A stretch of 64,000 nucleotides of DNA from Bdellovibrio sp. SKB1291214 (GTDB taxonomy: Bacteria; Bdellovibrionota; Bdellovibrionia; Bdellovibrionales; Bdellovibrionaceae), in the NCBI RefSeq assembly GCF_002209355.2, contig NZ_CP106855.1:1178001-1242000 (forward strand), read 5' to 3'. The position numbers were made by a program, and so were the translations under genes. Shown here piece by piece: positions 26,480 through 34,907 of this stretch (positions within the stretch are counted from its first letter, which is position 1; each line of letters begins with the position of its first letter). The notes beneath the pieces were generated by a model. It searched no databases, was not told the origin of the DNA, and saw only the letters and a program-made list of their open reading frames with translations.

Positions 26480-27115
26480 ATGAGACAACGCATCGTTTTG
26501 ACACTTCTAGCTTTGCTACCATTGTGCGCGACTGCACAAGCAAACACATCTTCATCCAACGACTTGAAAGTAACGTTGAAACCTGAACCAGGTTACGTGA
26601 AACAAAAACGTGTCGTTAAAACTTGGTCGGTGTATCCCACTCGTCGCGTGGTTTACGAAGCTCCCCAAACTAAGGGTTCCGCAACAAACAACCAAGCTCT
26701 TTTGACTAAAACATATATTGATCCCACTCAAAAACGTATGCCTGCTTCAGTTGCTAAGCCAGTTATAGCTAAGCAAACAAAACCAGTTGCTGCAAAGACT
26801 GTCGTAGCTAAGAACAATGTAAAAGTCGTTAAACCTGTAGCTGTTGCCAAAGCAGCGCCAGCAATCAAAGCTAACCGTGCTCCAGCTTCAGTCCAAACTG
26901 CAGCGGTTAAACCCGCTGCAACTTCTGCTGTAGCCCCAAATACACTGGTTCTTGAACCAATGACTGTGAAAGCTGCGAAAGCTAAACCAATTCAAAAAAG
27001 ACAAATTGCTAAAATCAGTCCCTACGAAGCTGGGATGGCTAAGGTGACGCGTGCATCGTCACCTAAGAAATCCAGTGGTTTGGTGGGCAGAAAAAAAATC
27101 GCTTATAACCAGTAA
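26480..27115 (+). CDS. Exported basic, Lys/Ala/Val/Pro-rich protein
   Basis: 211 residues, signal peptide (cleavage near AQANT). The mature chain is very basic and low in complexity, with many AKxxKPVAAKTVVAK-like runs that recall disordered wall- or nucleic-acid-binding tails. AAGAGG precedes the ATG. No domain recognised. It is followed by a bidirectional terminator shared with the next gene. Confidence 0.7.
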   Translation: MRQRIVLTLLALLPLCATAQANTSSSNDLKVTLKPEPGYVKQKRVVKTWSVYPTRRVVYEAPQTKGSATNNQALLTKTYIDPTQKRMPASVAKPVIAKQTKPVAAKTVVAKNNVKVVKPVAVAKAAPAIKANRAPASVQTAAVKPAATSAVAPNTLVLEPMTVKAAKAKPIQKRQIAKISPYEAGMAKVTRASSPKKSSGLVGRKKIAYNQ

Positions 27116-27137
27116 GATTCTAAGAGTCTGAAAATAA

Positions 27138-27168
27138 AAAACCCGCTCTTTCGAGCGGGTTTTTTTAT
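27138..27168. terminator. Bidirectional terminator
   Basis: Eleven-pair stem AAAACCCGCTC/GAGCGGGTTTT, TTTC loop, A-rich before and T-rich after; serves the convergent genes on both sides. Confidence 0.9.
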
Positions 27169-27404
27169 TTAACTCCCAATGTAGATTTACACCCGGCACT
27201 CAGACCATCTTTATTTCTTTTCAGACACTCTTTAATGGCATTCATCTCCGTAACCTTATCACAGAACTTAATTTTGTCTTCCTTACACGCAGCCATGATG
27301 TCAGAGGCCTTACCCTTCGCTTGATCCATCATCTTTGATGTGTCAGGCAGTTGTGCCAGTGCTGCGCTTGCCATCAACAAAACCGCGACCATTGTGATTC
27401 TCAT
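27165..27404 (-). CDS. Small secreted protein with a GLG1-type Cys repeat
   Basis: 79 residues; signal peptide MRITMVAVLLMASAALA, then one copy of the Golgi-apparatus-protein-1-like Cys-rich repeat: ACKEDKIKFCDKV, IKECLKRN, LSAGCKSTL, with the usual four Cys spacing. AGGAG six bases before the ATG fixes the start; an upstream ATG at 27458 would hide the signal peptide. Bacterial members are periplasmic or secreted and of unknown role. Confidence 0.8.
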   Translation of the reverse strand: MRITMVAVLLMASAALAQLPDTSKMMDQAKGKASDIMAACKEDKIKFCDKVTEMNAIKECLKRNKDGLSAGCKSTLGVK

Positions 27405-27555
27405 TGCGCTCTCCTTATGTGACCGTGTTGCACCATTGTCCCATCCCAAGGAATCCAAGCAAGATTGCCGCTGATGTATTTAAGCAGGGCATTGGTCGTT
27501 TTCTTTTTGCTCGGAAGCAATGCCTGTGATTTAGTCAGTCCCTTAGGGGGACTCT

Positions 27556-28098
27556 ATGAAGATGGTTAAATTCTTTGTTGCTGCCTTAGCTTTGACGGCT
27601 GTGGCAGGTTGTAAAACCGTTGAGATCAAAGACGGTCGTATTCCAAATGCTTATCTTTCTAAAGCTAAAAAGTATGAAGGTATTTACTCGGGCCAGTTCA
27701 ATGGCGTTTATGGCGAACTGATTTTGAGCTTTGAAGGCAATAAACCCGTCCTTCGTTATCGCAACGAAATGGGCACAGACATCCTAAACAACAACTGCCA
27801 ATCATCTTTCGGGAATCTGCGCACAGTTTATATCACTGGCAAAAAATCCAATCCACAAGTCGATGCTGTCGAATTCGACTTTGACCGCGGTCGCTGCGCT
27901 TTAATGGTTCAAGGGCGTAAGATGTACGTCGACTTCAAAGAAAAGAACGGCGAAGTAAAATTAAAAGTACAGGTCCTTCGCGAAATGCGCCAACGCCGCG
28001 AATGTCAATGGTACCCTGGCGATCACCACCGCCCACCTATCGAACAGTGCACATGGGTGCAAGATGCAATTTACCTGTACGGAACATTCACTCGCTAG
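27556..28098 (+). CDS. Lipoprotein of unknown function
   Basis: 180 residues; lipobox AVAGC at Cys19. The mature part is mostly beta (YSGQFNGVYGELILSFEGNK, VDAVEFDFDRGRCALMVQG), like small lipocalin- or barrel-type lipoproteins, with Cys pairs at NNCQSS/RGRCAL and RECQWY/EQCTWV. No family recognised. AGGGGGA precedes the ATG. Ends at a terminator facing both ways. Confidence 0.75.
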   Translation: MKMVKFFVAALALTAVAGCKTVEIKDGRIPNAYLSKAKKYEGIYSGQFNGVYGELILSFEGNKPVLRYRNEMGTDILNNNCQSSFGNLRTVYITGKKSNPQVDAVEFDFDRGRCALMVQGRKMYVDFKEKNGEVKLKVQVLREMRQRRECQWYPGDHHRPPIEQCTWVQDAIYLYGTFTR

Positions 28099-28104
28099 AA
28101 AATA

Positions 28105-28131
28105 AAAATCCGCTTTCAAAGAGCGGGTTTT
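28105..28131. terminator. Bidirectional terminator
   Basis: Ten-pair stem AAAATCCGCT/AGCGGGTTTT with one T-G pair, T runs on both strands; ends the lipoprotein gene and, on the other strand, the 25-residue ORF. Confidence 0.8.
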
Positions 28132-28137
28132 TTATTT

Positions 28138-28215
28138 TTACCATGGCCAAGGCACAGGACGATTATCGTCTGCCGCCGCAACCGGTTTTTGCGTCATCAT
28201 TGACTGATTCAACAT
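28138..28215 (-). CDS. Putative 25-residue small protein
   Basis: Reads MLNQSMMTQKPVAAADDNRP then VPWPW and a TAA stop. AAGGGA lies five bases before the ATG, a perfect 7-bp hairpin (28254-28272) is in the probable leader, TATACT further upstream could be a -10, and a hairpin terminator follows at once. These four signals in the right order support a real small gene. There is no signal peptide or membrane segment; function unknown. It could instead mark an RNA whose reading frame is accidental. Confidence 0.45.
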   Translation of the reverse strand: MLNQSMMTQKPVAAADDNRPVPWPW

Positions 28216-28253
28216 AAAATCCCTTTTTATGTCTGATTAATTTTTCATTACTG

Positions 28254-28272
28254 CAGATACTTCGTGTATCTG
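28254..28272 (-). promoter_or_regulatory. Hairpin in the leader of the small ORF
   Basis: CAGATAC/GTATCTG, perfect 7-bp stem with five-base loop, between a TATACT box and the ribosome site of the 25-residue ORF. Confidence 0.45.
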
Positions 28273-28394
28273 TACTTAGTATAACACCATCCTAATGTTC
28301 GATTGTTAGTTCTTTATTAAGCTCCCGTTGAAATTTTATTAACTAACAACGGAATGAGAATAGAGTTTCTAAGCTGAGGGTCATCGCAATAAAA

Positions 28395-28422
28395 AAACCC
28401 ACTCTTTTGAGGGAGTGGGTTT
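28395..28422 (-). terminator. Terminator after recA
   Basis: Minus-strand stem AAACCCACTC/GAGTGGGTTT followed by a T run, 60 bases past the recA stop. Confidence 0.88.
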
Positions 28423-28479
28423 GAAAATTGAAAACTTATGTTTCAAGTCGTTCACCAGAGATGAACGATTTCGTTAAAA

Positions 28480-29622
28480 TTAGTGTTTACCTTTTTTAAC
28501 TTTTTCTTTTTTCGGAGCTGCATCTTCAATTGGCATTTCCATTGGTTCAGTACCTTCATGGTCTTCACCGTTGTTACCTTCAGCATCGATCAAAAGTTTA
28601 CCGATACCGTTTTTAGCCAAGATCTTATTGCGAAGATCAGTCATATATTCTGGGTGCTCTTTCAAGAAGTTCTTAGCAGCATCGCGGCCTTGACCCATGC
28701 GCTCCCCATTGATGGAGAACCATGCGCCAGATTTTTCAACCATGCCCGCAGTCACTGCTAGATCTAGCAAGTCACCTTCTTCAGAAATACCCTCACCGTA
28801 CATCAAGTCGAATTCAACTTTAGTGAACGGAGGAGCCATTTTATTTTTCACAACTTTAACTGCAGTACGGTTACCAGTTACGTCCTCACCGTTTTTGATC
28901 GCGCCAACACGGCGTACATCCAAACGAACAGAAGAGTAGAATTTCAACGCGTTACCACCCGTAGTAGTTTCTGGGTTACCGAACATCACACCGATCTTCA
29001 TACGAAGTTGGTTGATGAAGATAACAAGCGTGTTTGAACGATTCACAGCTGCTGTCAATTTACGAAGAGCTTGAGACATCAAACGAGCTTGAAGACCTAC
29101 GTGAGAATCACCCATGTCGCCTTCGATCTCTGCACGAGGAACCAAAGCCGCTACAGAGTCGACAACAAGTACGTCGATCGCGCCAGAGCGAACCAAAGTT
29201 TCCACGATTTCAAGAGCTTGCTCACCAGTATCTGGTTGAGAGATCAACATGTCTTCGGTGTTAACACCCAATTTACGAGCATAGTTTACGTCCAAAGCGT
29301 GCTCAGCATCTACGAATGCTACCACGCCGCCTTTTTTCTGAGCTTGAGCGATAACAGACAAGCAAAGAGTTGTTTTACCAGAAGATTCAGGTCCGTAGAT
29401 TTCAATGATACGACCTTTTGGAAGACCGCCGATACCAAGAGCTAAGTCCAAGCTCAATGCACCCGTGCTGATCGCTTCAACGTCTTTAACCAAAGAGTCG
29501 TTGGCGCCCAAGCGCATGATTGAACCTTTACCGAATTGCTTTTCAATAGATGAAACAGCCAATTCTAATGCTTTTGCTTTTTCGTTGTTTGCTTTTGCGT
29601 CTGACACAGTAGTGTTTGCCAT
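28480..29622 (-). CDS. recA: Recombinase RecA
   Basis: 380 residues. Forms the filament on single-stranded DNA for homologous recombination and DNA-damage signalling. Walker A GPESSGKT at 77-84, Walker [11 protein letters not shown], the L1 [20 protein letters not shown] region and L2 [18 protein letters not shown] are intact. The C-terminal tail is acidic and then ends in a Lys-rich [10 protein letters not shown], somewhat unusual. Follows pgpA and pncC on the same strand, a common order. No TTACN3GTAA-type LexA box was seen in the 80 bases upstream. Confidence 0.98.
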   Translation of the reverse strand: MANTTVSDAKANNEKAKALELAVSSIEKQFGKGSIMRLGANDSLVKDVEAISTGALSLDLALGIGGLPKGRIIEIYGPESSGKTTLCLSVIAQAQKKGGVVAFVDAEHALDVNYARKLGVNTEDMLISQPDTGEQALEIVETLVRSGAIDVLVVDSVAALVPRAEIEGDMGDSHVGLQARLMSQALRKLTAAVNRSNTLVIFINQLRMKIGVMFGNPETTTGGNALKFYSSVRLDVRRVGAIKNGEDVTGNRTAVKVVKNKMAPPFTKVEFDLMYGEGISEEGDLLDLAVTAGMVEKSGAWFSINGERMGQGRDAAKNFLKEHPEYMTDLRNKILAKNGIGKLLIDAEGNNGEDHEGTEPMEMPIEDAAPKKEKVKKGKH

Positions 29623-29703
29623 CTGCTAGTCCCTCTCTTTTATGCGATTCTTTCACCGCAAATCATTATTGTTATTTTTTAGCAGCTTGGGGGCTGCCCG
29701 TTA

Positions 29704-30192
29704 CTATTTCTTGTCGAGAACTTCACACAGCCAACTTACGGACAAGTCTACAGCCGCTTGCTGGATTGCTTTGCGATCACCCGAAAATAATTCTTTTCGA
29801 GATGATTCAAAGTTCGGCCCAGCAATAGCAAAGCATACAGTGCCTACTGGCTTTGTGGGTGTTCCACCACTCGGACCAGCAATACCTGTGACTGCCACAG
29901 ACCAATCAGTTTTTAGCTGTCGACGCACTCCGTGCGCCATTTGACGAGCGACTGACTCGCTCACCGCACCCTCTTGCATGAGAGTGTCTCGACGGACCCC
30001 CAGAAGATCCACCTTCGCCTCGTTAGAGTAAGAAACCACAGAGCCTAAAAAGATGTCGGATATACCTGCTTGCTCTGTCAAAAAAGCCGAAAGTGCACCT
30101 CCAGTACAACTTTCCGCAAAACCCACTGTGAGTTTTTGGTCGCGAAGGGATCGAATAAGTTCTTGTAGTTTCTTGTCGCGATTCTCAGTCAT
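29704..30192 (-). CDS. pncC: Nicotinamide-nucleotide amidohydrolase PncC (CinA C-terminal type)
   Basis: 162 residues, only the CinA C-terminal domain. Deamidates NMN to nicotinate mononucleotide in pyridine-nucleotide recycling. The catalytic region GFAESCTGGALSA (Ser28) and VAVTGIAGPSGGTPTKPVGTVC are exact family motifs. It has no N-terminal MoCF domain, so competence naming is not warranted. It is one base from pgpA and upstream of recA. Confidence 0.94.
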   Translation of the reverse strand: MTENRDKKLQELIRSLRDQKLTVGFAESCTGGALSAFLTEQAGISDIFLGSVVSYSNEAKVDLLGVRRDTLMQEGAVSESVARQMAHGVRRQLKTDWSVAVTGIAGPSGGTPTKPVGTVCFAIAGPNFESSRKELFSGDRKAIQQAAVDLSVSWLCEVLDKK

Positions 30193-30672
30193 TTAACCGA
30201 CCAAAATTTGCGAACCCAACCAATTGGTGTGGGTGTAAAGAAACTGCATGATCAGACTGACAACTATACCTGCGGCAATGTCATCAATCATCACACCAAG
30301 ACCTCCTTGGATCTTCTTATCTAAATATCCTATGAATAAAGGCTTAGTAATGTCCAGAACTCTGAACAGCACAAAACCAATTAAAATGGCCCGCCATGTC
30401 ATCGGCAACCAGATCATCGCAATCAGAAAGCCGACAACTTCATCGATCACAATTTCACTGTGATCATGGCCGCCTTTGTCTTCCTCATATGCCTGCGCAG
30501 CAAGAATTCCCAAAACCAATAGAACAACTGCAGCCGCCATATAAATCAGCGGACCTGCCCAATTAAGAAGCAAAACCAGCGGAATAGTTGCAACAGTTGC
30601 AACCGTTCCTGGCGCCTTGGGACTTAGCCCCACACCAAAAAATGTCGCCAGCTTTTTCAGGAAATTTCTCAT
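30193..30672 (-). CDS. pgpA: Phosphatidylglycerophosphatase A
   Basis: 159-residue inner-membrane phosphatase that converts phosphatidylglycerophosphate to phosphatidylglycerol. Motifs: GLSPKAPGTVATVATIP, EEDKGGHDHSEIVIDEVVGF (the Asp/Glu/His metal site) and FRVLDITKP with GGLGVMIDDIAAG. Four membrane segments. The ATG comes straight after a GGGGG run, within a palindrome (30671-30703); no better start exists in frame. Confidence 0.94.
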   Translation of the reverse strand: MRNFLKKLATFFGVGLSPKAPGTVATVATIPLVLLLNWAGPLIYMAAAVVLLVLGILAAQAYEEDKGGHDHSEIVIDEVVGFLIAMIWLPMTWRAILIGFVLFRVLDITKPLFIGYLDKKIQGGLGVMIDDIAAGIVVSLIMQFLYTHTNWLGSQILVG

Positions 30673-30703
30673 CCCCCAGAGGTACGCCGTACCTATTGGG
30701 GAT
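30671..30703. repeat. Palindrome overlapping the pgpA start
   Basis: AGGTACG-C-CGTACCT forms the core, flanked by ATCCCC and GGGGAT; belongs to the GGTRC-N-GYACC hairpin family seen elsewhere in the window. It would occlude the pgpA start if folded in mRNA. Confidence 0.6.
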
Positions 30704-31002
30704 GCAATGCAAAATGCATCGCACCTTTACCCCGCTCCATGGGGGAAATGACATCGCGAGTTAGTTTTATGGATGGTATTAAAATTAGCGATTTTACTTT
30801 AGGAGCTGAACCGCTCAATACTGAGAGTCCGCTTTTGATTATATTTTGAAGCGAGGCTCTCTCTCATTACGAAGTGCCACGGAAGACTTGCACTTCGAGA
30901 GAGCTTCGCCAATCTAGTCCCCAATTCAGGCCTAAAAATCCCAACGTCTAAATAACTAAAAATAATTGAGGACTTGAGCCGGTACGGAACAAGGAACGAA
31001 AA
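30673..31002. other. Intergenic region with an imperfect inverted repeat
   Basis: 330 bases without a gene between the KH protein and pgpA. At 30851-30909 GCGAGGCTCTCTC-(six extra bases)-GAAGTGC pairs with the 20-base GCACTTC...TTCGC arm, giving an interrupted 19-bp stem. No promoter or terminator was recognised. Confidence 0.5.
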
Positions 31003-31305
31003 CTACTCGCTAAATTCCATGCGAGTGTTGTTGTGAGCAACATAGGGAATCTCGATAATAGCACGGATGCCTTTGCGAGCCATCATAGCTGAAATCACAG
31101 CGCGAATACCGCCAATATTTTTGCCCTTAGAACCAATCAACTGACCCAGGCTTTGCGGATGGCAATTTACTTTATAAACTGTTGTACGATCGCCAACAGA
31201 ATATTCCACGCAAACTTTTTCAGCGTGATCCAACATCTCATGCAGAATTGAATGTAAGATTTTTTTGCCAGTCTCTCTCGCGTCTAATTTCTCTTGCTCA
31301 GACAT
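31003..31305 (-). CDS. KH-domain RNA-binding protein (KhpA-like)
   Basis: 100 residues. Single type-II KH domain with the GxxG loop in IGSKGKNIGGIRAVI (about 58-70). Usually this small protein is near rpsP; here it stands alone. It may act with KhpB in RNA chaperoning; partner not in the window. GAGAGG four bases before the ATG. Confidence 0.85.
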   Translation of the reverse strand: MSEQEKLDARETGKKILHSILHEMLDHAEKVCVEYSVGDRTTVYKVNCHPQSLGQLIGSKGKNIGGIRAVISAMMARKGIRAIIEIPYVAHNNTRMEFSE

Positions 31306-31452
31306 ATTTCCTCTCTCCAGTTATATTTTTATGATCACCAACAGCGATCTCCACTCGTTGCCGGTGATATAAATTTATACGGATTACGGTTTATTCGCGC
31401 TGGAGATTCGTCTAAATATTTTCAAATGCGAGCGCTGATAAGGACGCAGTAC

Positions 31453-33162
31453 CTAAGGCACATCCTGAGCCCAACTCTCTGGCAGGACTGCTTTGAAATC
31501 TTCCTCCCAAAACTCATACTGTGATTTTTCATTTCCAGCTACGCGTTTTTGTTCACGAACACGCAATTCCACGCGGCGAATTTTGCCCGACGTGGTCTTT
31601 GGCAAATCCGAGAATTCTATACGACGAATACGTTTGAATGGGGTCAAACGCGATCGTGAGTGATTTAAAATTTGCAAAGCTAGTTCCCGGGTGGGCTCCA
31701 TACCTTTAGCTAAAAAGATTACAGCCTTCGGGACATTTTGCCTCAAGGCATGCGGACTTGGAATCACCGCAACCTCGCGCACAGCAGGATGCTCTAGCAA
31801 TACAGTTTCGATCTCCACAGGATTCACGCGGTAGTCAGAACACTTGAATGTGTCATCCGTGCGACCTTGGAAAATATATGCTCCTTGTTCATCGCGAGTA
31901 GCGGTATCTCCCGTACGATAATAGGTCGCCGTTGGCGTCTTAGCCAAATCAGAATCGCGATAACCAGACATGATTCCCGCTGGGTTGTTCGCGAGATCAA
32001 TGCAGATTTCACCTTCCGAATCCACTGCGTTATCACGATTTAATAAAACGACGTTATATCCTGGCAGCGGTCGTCCCATGGTATGTGGATCGATATTCTG
32101 TGCCGGAGTATTCCCAATCACAGCCGTCGTTTCAGTTTGTCCATAACCATCTCGGATCGTGACTCCCCAGCTTTCCTTGAATTTTGAAATCAACTCCATT
32201 TCAACAGGCTCACCTTCACTAACGGCTTCACGAAGTTTTAGTTTATAACGTGCCAAATCTTCGTTAGCGAGCATGCGCCAAACTGTTGGTGGCGCGCAAA
32301 CTGACGTGACCCCATATCTTTCCATCGTCTCAAGCATGACCTGCGCATCGAACCTTTCATGTTTGTGAACGAACACTGTGGCTTCAGCATTCCAAGGCGC
32401 GAAAAAACTGCCCCAAGCATGCATCGACCAACCTGGTGAAGCCGCATTCAAATGAATATCGCCAGGTCTTAATCCCATCCAATACATCGTCGACAGATGA
32501 CCTATCGGATAGCTCGCGTGAGTGTGTTCGACAATTTTAGGTTTGGCACTTGCCCCCGGAGTAAAATACATCAACAGCGGGTCAGTTGCTTTGGTATCGC
32601 CTTCGGGTGCAAAGTCGGCACTTTCGCGCGTGGCTTCGGAATAGTCCTGCCAACCTTCTGCCTTGCCATTCACTACTAATTTTATGGCCGTTGGCGATTG
32701 CACGTCAAAATTACCAGCTTCATGCACTGTCGTAGCGATTAGTTTTACGTCACCCCGAATAAGTCGATCTTGCAACTCATCCAAAGAAATCAATGGACTT
32801 GTCGGAATCATTACTGCGCCCAGCTTTACACAAGCCAGCATCAATTCCCACAAGGCAGTCTCATTCCCCATATACAAAAGCACATGGTCACCACGTTTCA
32901 GTCCTAGTCTGCGCAGATAATTAGCAACTTGAGAGGAGCGGGCGGAGATATCTGCAAAACTGTATTTTTCTTCTTTGCCGTGCTCTCCAGTGACCCAAAG
33001 TGCGAGGTTGTTGTTTCCTTCAGCCATGGGATCAAAATAGTCCAGAGCCCAATTGAAATTCACCAACTCAGGCCATTTAAATTCCCTAGTGGCATACTCA
33101 TAATCCGCGCGATGAAGAATTAAGAAGTCACGAGCCTTGATAAATTCGTTACTTAATGCCAC
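31453..33162 (-). CDS. Acyl-CoA synthetase (ACSM/acetyl-CoA synthetase type)
   Basis: 569 residues from GTG with GGAGG six bases upstream; an ATG 56 codons earlier would add a junk-like extension and overlap the next gene's promoter. ANL motifs: DPLLMYFTPGASAKPK (the usual TSGTTG loop altered to TPGAS), GYGQTETT, YYRTGDTATRD, and the C-terminal TTSGKIRR catalytic Lys. It activates a medium-chain or aromatic acid with ATP and CoA; substrate not predictable. It is divergent from the metallophosphoesterase. Confidence 0.88.
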   Translation of the reverse strand: MALSNEFIKARDFLILHRADYEYATREFKWPELVNFNWALDYFDPMAEGNNNLALWVTGEHGKEEKYSFADISARSSQVANYLRRLGLKRGDHVLLYMGNETALWELMLACVKLGAVMIPTSPLISLDELQDRLIRGDVKLIATTVHEAGNFDVQSPTAIKLVVNGKAEGWQDYSEATRESADFAPEGDTKATDPLLMYFTPGASAKPKIVEHTHASYPIGHLSTMYWMGLRPGDIHLNAASPGWSMHAWGSFFAPWNAEATVFVHKHERFDAQVMLETMERYGVTSVCAPPTVWRMLANEDLARYKLKLREAVSEGEPVEMELISKFKESWGVTIRDGYGQTETTAVIGNTPAQNIDPHTMGRPLPGYNVVLLNRDNAVDSEGEICIDLANNPAGIMSGYRDSDLAKTPTATYYRTGDTATRDEQGAYIFQGRTDDTFKCSDYRVNPVEIETVLLEHPAVREVAVIPSPHALRQNVPKAVIFLAKGMEPTRELALQILNHSRSRLTPFKRIRRIEFSDLPKTTSGKIRRVELRVREQKRVAGNEKSQYEFWEEDFKAVLPESWAQDVP

Positions 33163-33271
33163 TGAACACCTCCACATATGCTCTATTAAGGTTATCACTG
33201 ACGCAGCTCTTCGAGGATTTGTGTTTTTGCAACTTTCTGTGCAAACACAAGACGCCATGATATAAATAATC

Positions 33272-34423
33272 ATGGCAGCATTTCGCGCAATCATCGTCGC
33301 TCTATTCTTTGCGGTCTTCATGTACGTCACTCACCAAATGGTGAGATACGCTGACTTATCTGTGGGCCAAACTCTTTTCATCGTCGGTTTTTTGGGAATT
33401 TTATTTGGTATTGTGATCTCGATGCCTTTGTTTTTCTGGTCGCGAAGTGAATCTCGCAGCGAACCAAAACCATGGCGCGATCCGTACTTCAGTGCAGCCC
33501 ATTTTTCCATGGCGTACATCAGCTTTTTGCTGACGTTTATCATCCTTCGCGACATAGCGGGCTTTGTATTGAACTATACCAATCCCGAGTTTGTCGGGGC
33601 TCAACTTTACGGAACACAGGCGACAGGAATGTTGTTGGTGATTCCATTGATTCTTTTGCTTTTGGGAACTCTGGTTGTCCGCCTGGGTGTTAAAGTCATT
33701 AAAGTCGAGATCCCGTTTAAGAACTTGCCCGAGGGTCTAAATGGTTTGCGACTTCTTCACATCACAGATTTGCACGTGGCACCCGGCTTACCCATTCCAT
33801 TTGTTCAAAAGCTTGTGGATAAAACGAATAGTTTGAATGCAGATTTAGTGATCTTTACGGGCGATATTCTGGATGACCATGCTGGTCGCCATATCCCAGA
33901 ATTTGATATTCTAAAAAAGATTCAGTCAAAATTTGGTACGTACTATGTGCCGGGGAATCATGAGTACTATTGGAATATTGAAAGCAGCTTGGCTGCCTTT
34001 CGCGGGATTGGGTACCACGTCTTGTTAAATCAGACTGAAACTCTTCAAGTTAACGGCTCCGCGCTGCAAATTTCAGGAATTGCAGACCCAGCCGCTCGTC
34101 AATTCGGTCATGAACCTGCCGACCTGGAAAAGCTAGTTTCCCAGCAAAAAGCCGAGGCGTTTAAGATTTTTTTAGCACATCAGCCGGCTATTGCTGATAA
34201 GGCTTGCGATAAAGGCTTTGATTTACAGCTTTCCGGCCATACTCATGGCGGTCAGTTCTTTCCTTGGAACTTTTTAATCGTATTCTTTCAGCGTTATCCC
34301 AAGGGCCTTTACAGCCTTAAAAACATGCGGCTGTATGTCAATCAGGGTACAGGTTACTGGGGCCCCAGCCTGCGCTTAGGAACCTTCTGCGAACTGACTG
34401 AAATTACTCTGAAAAAAGCATGA
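33272..34423 (+). CDS. Membrane metallophosphoesterase
   Basis: 383 residues. Four N-terminal membrane helices (about 5-20, 34-52, 80-98, 118-138) then a calcineurin-like domain with all metal motifs: LLHITDLHVAPG (D166, H168), FTGDILDDH (D198), VPGNHEYYW (N229, H230), LAHQP and SGHTHGGQF. YkuE-like proteins of this build hydrolyse UDP-sugars or lipids at the membrane; the substrate here is unknown. Confidence 0.92.
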   Translation: MAAFRAIIVALFFAVFMYVTHQMVRYADLSVGQTLFIVGFLGILFGIVISMPLFFWSRSESRSEPKPWRDPYFSAAHFSMAYISFLLTFIILRDIAGFVLNYTNPEFVGAQLYGTQATGMLLVIPLILLLLGTLVVRLGVKVIKVEIPFKNLPEGLNGLRLLHITDLHVAPGLPIPFVQKLVDKTNSLNADLVIFTGDILDDHAGRHIPEFDILKKIQSKFGTYYVPGNHEYYWNIESSLAAFRGIGYHVLLNQTETLQVNGSALQISGIADPAARQFGHEPADLEKLVSQQKAEAFKIFLAHQPAIADKACDKGFDLQLSGHTHGGQFFPWNFLIVFFQRYPKGLYSLKNMRLYVNQGTGYWGPSLRLGTFCELTEITLKKA

Positions 34424-34460
34424 CTTAAATAGGCAGAACCAGATAGATTTTGTTCTGCCT

Positions 34461-34907
34461 ATGTCTGACACCAAAACTGCTGCAAAACGAAAAATCATGG
34501 ATCTGTTAGCGACCCGTGAACATTCTGAGCAAGAGCTTAGAAGTAAGTTGCACGGCAAGTTTGTGGACGAGGAAGACGGCTTGGAAGCTATTGAGGAAGC
34601 TATCTCTTTCGCCAGTGAAAAAAAATGGTTGGGAGATCCCGCAGATCATGCTTCTCGCCTTGCAGAGACGCTTCATCGTCGCAACAAAGGAATTTGTTAC
34701 ATCAATAGCTACCTTGAAGAAAAAGGTCTGCCCGCTGTTGAGACCGATTCGGCGTTGGAACTTGAAAAGGCCATGGCGATTGTCATGAATAAATTTGAAG
34801 AAAATTATAAATTTTCTCGAGAAGACAAAGCACGCGTGGGACGCTTGCTGGCTTCGCGAGGATTTGATTCCGAGACCGTGAGAAAGGTTATTTATGAAAA
34901 GCTCTGA
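34461..34907 (+). CDS. recX: Regulatory protein RecX
   Basis: 148 residues. RecX caps RecA filaments. Three-helix repeats are visible: AKRKIMDLLATREHSEQEL and ELRSKLHGKF; then RGxNxxxxYLEEKGLP-like (YINSYLEEKGLP), and GRLLASRGFDSETVRKVI, matching the family. It lies 5 kb from recA on the other strand and overlaps alaS by 14 bases. Confidence 0.9.
   Translation: MSDTKTAAKRKIMDLLATREHSEQELRSKLHGKFVDEEDGLEAIEEAISFASEKKWLGDPADHASRLAETLHRRNKGICYINSYLEEKGLPAVETDSALELEKAMAIVMNKFEENYKFSREDKARVGRLLASRGFDSETVRKVIYEKL

Noticed and set aside
29623-29703. Search for LexA box or riboswitch upstream of recA
   Set aside because: Only a weak GCAGC/GCTGC stem was seen; nothing specific.
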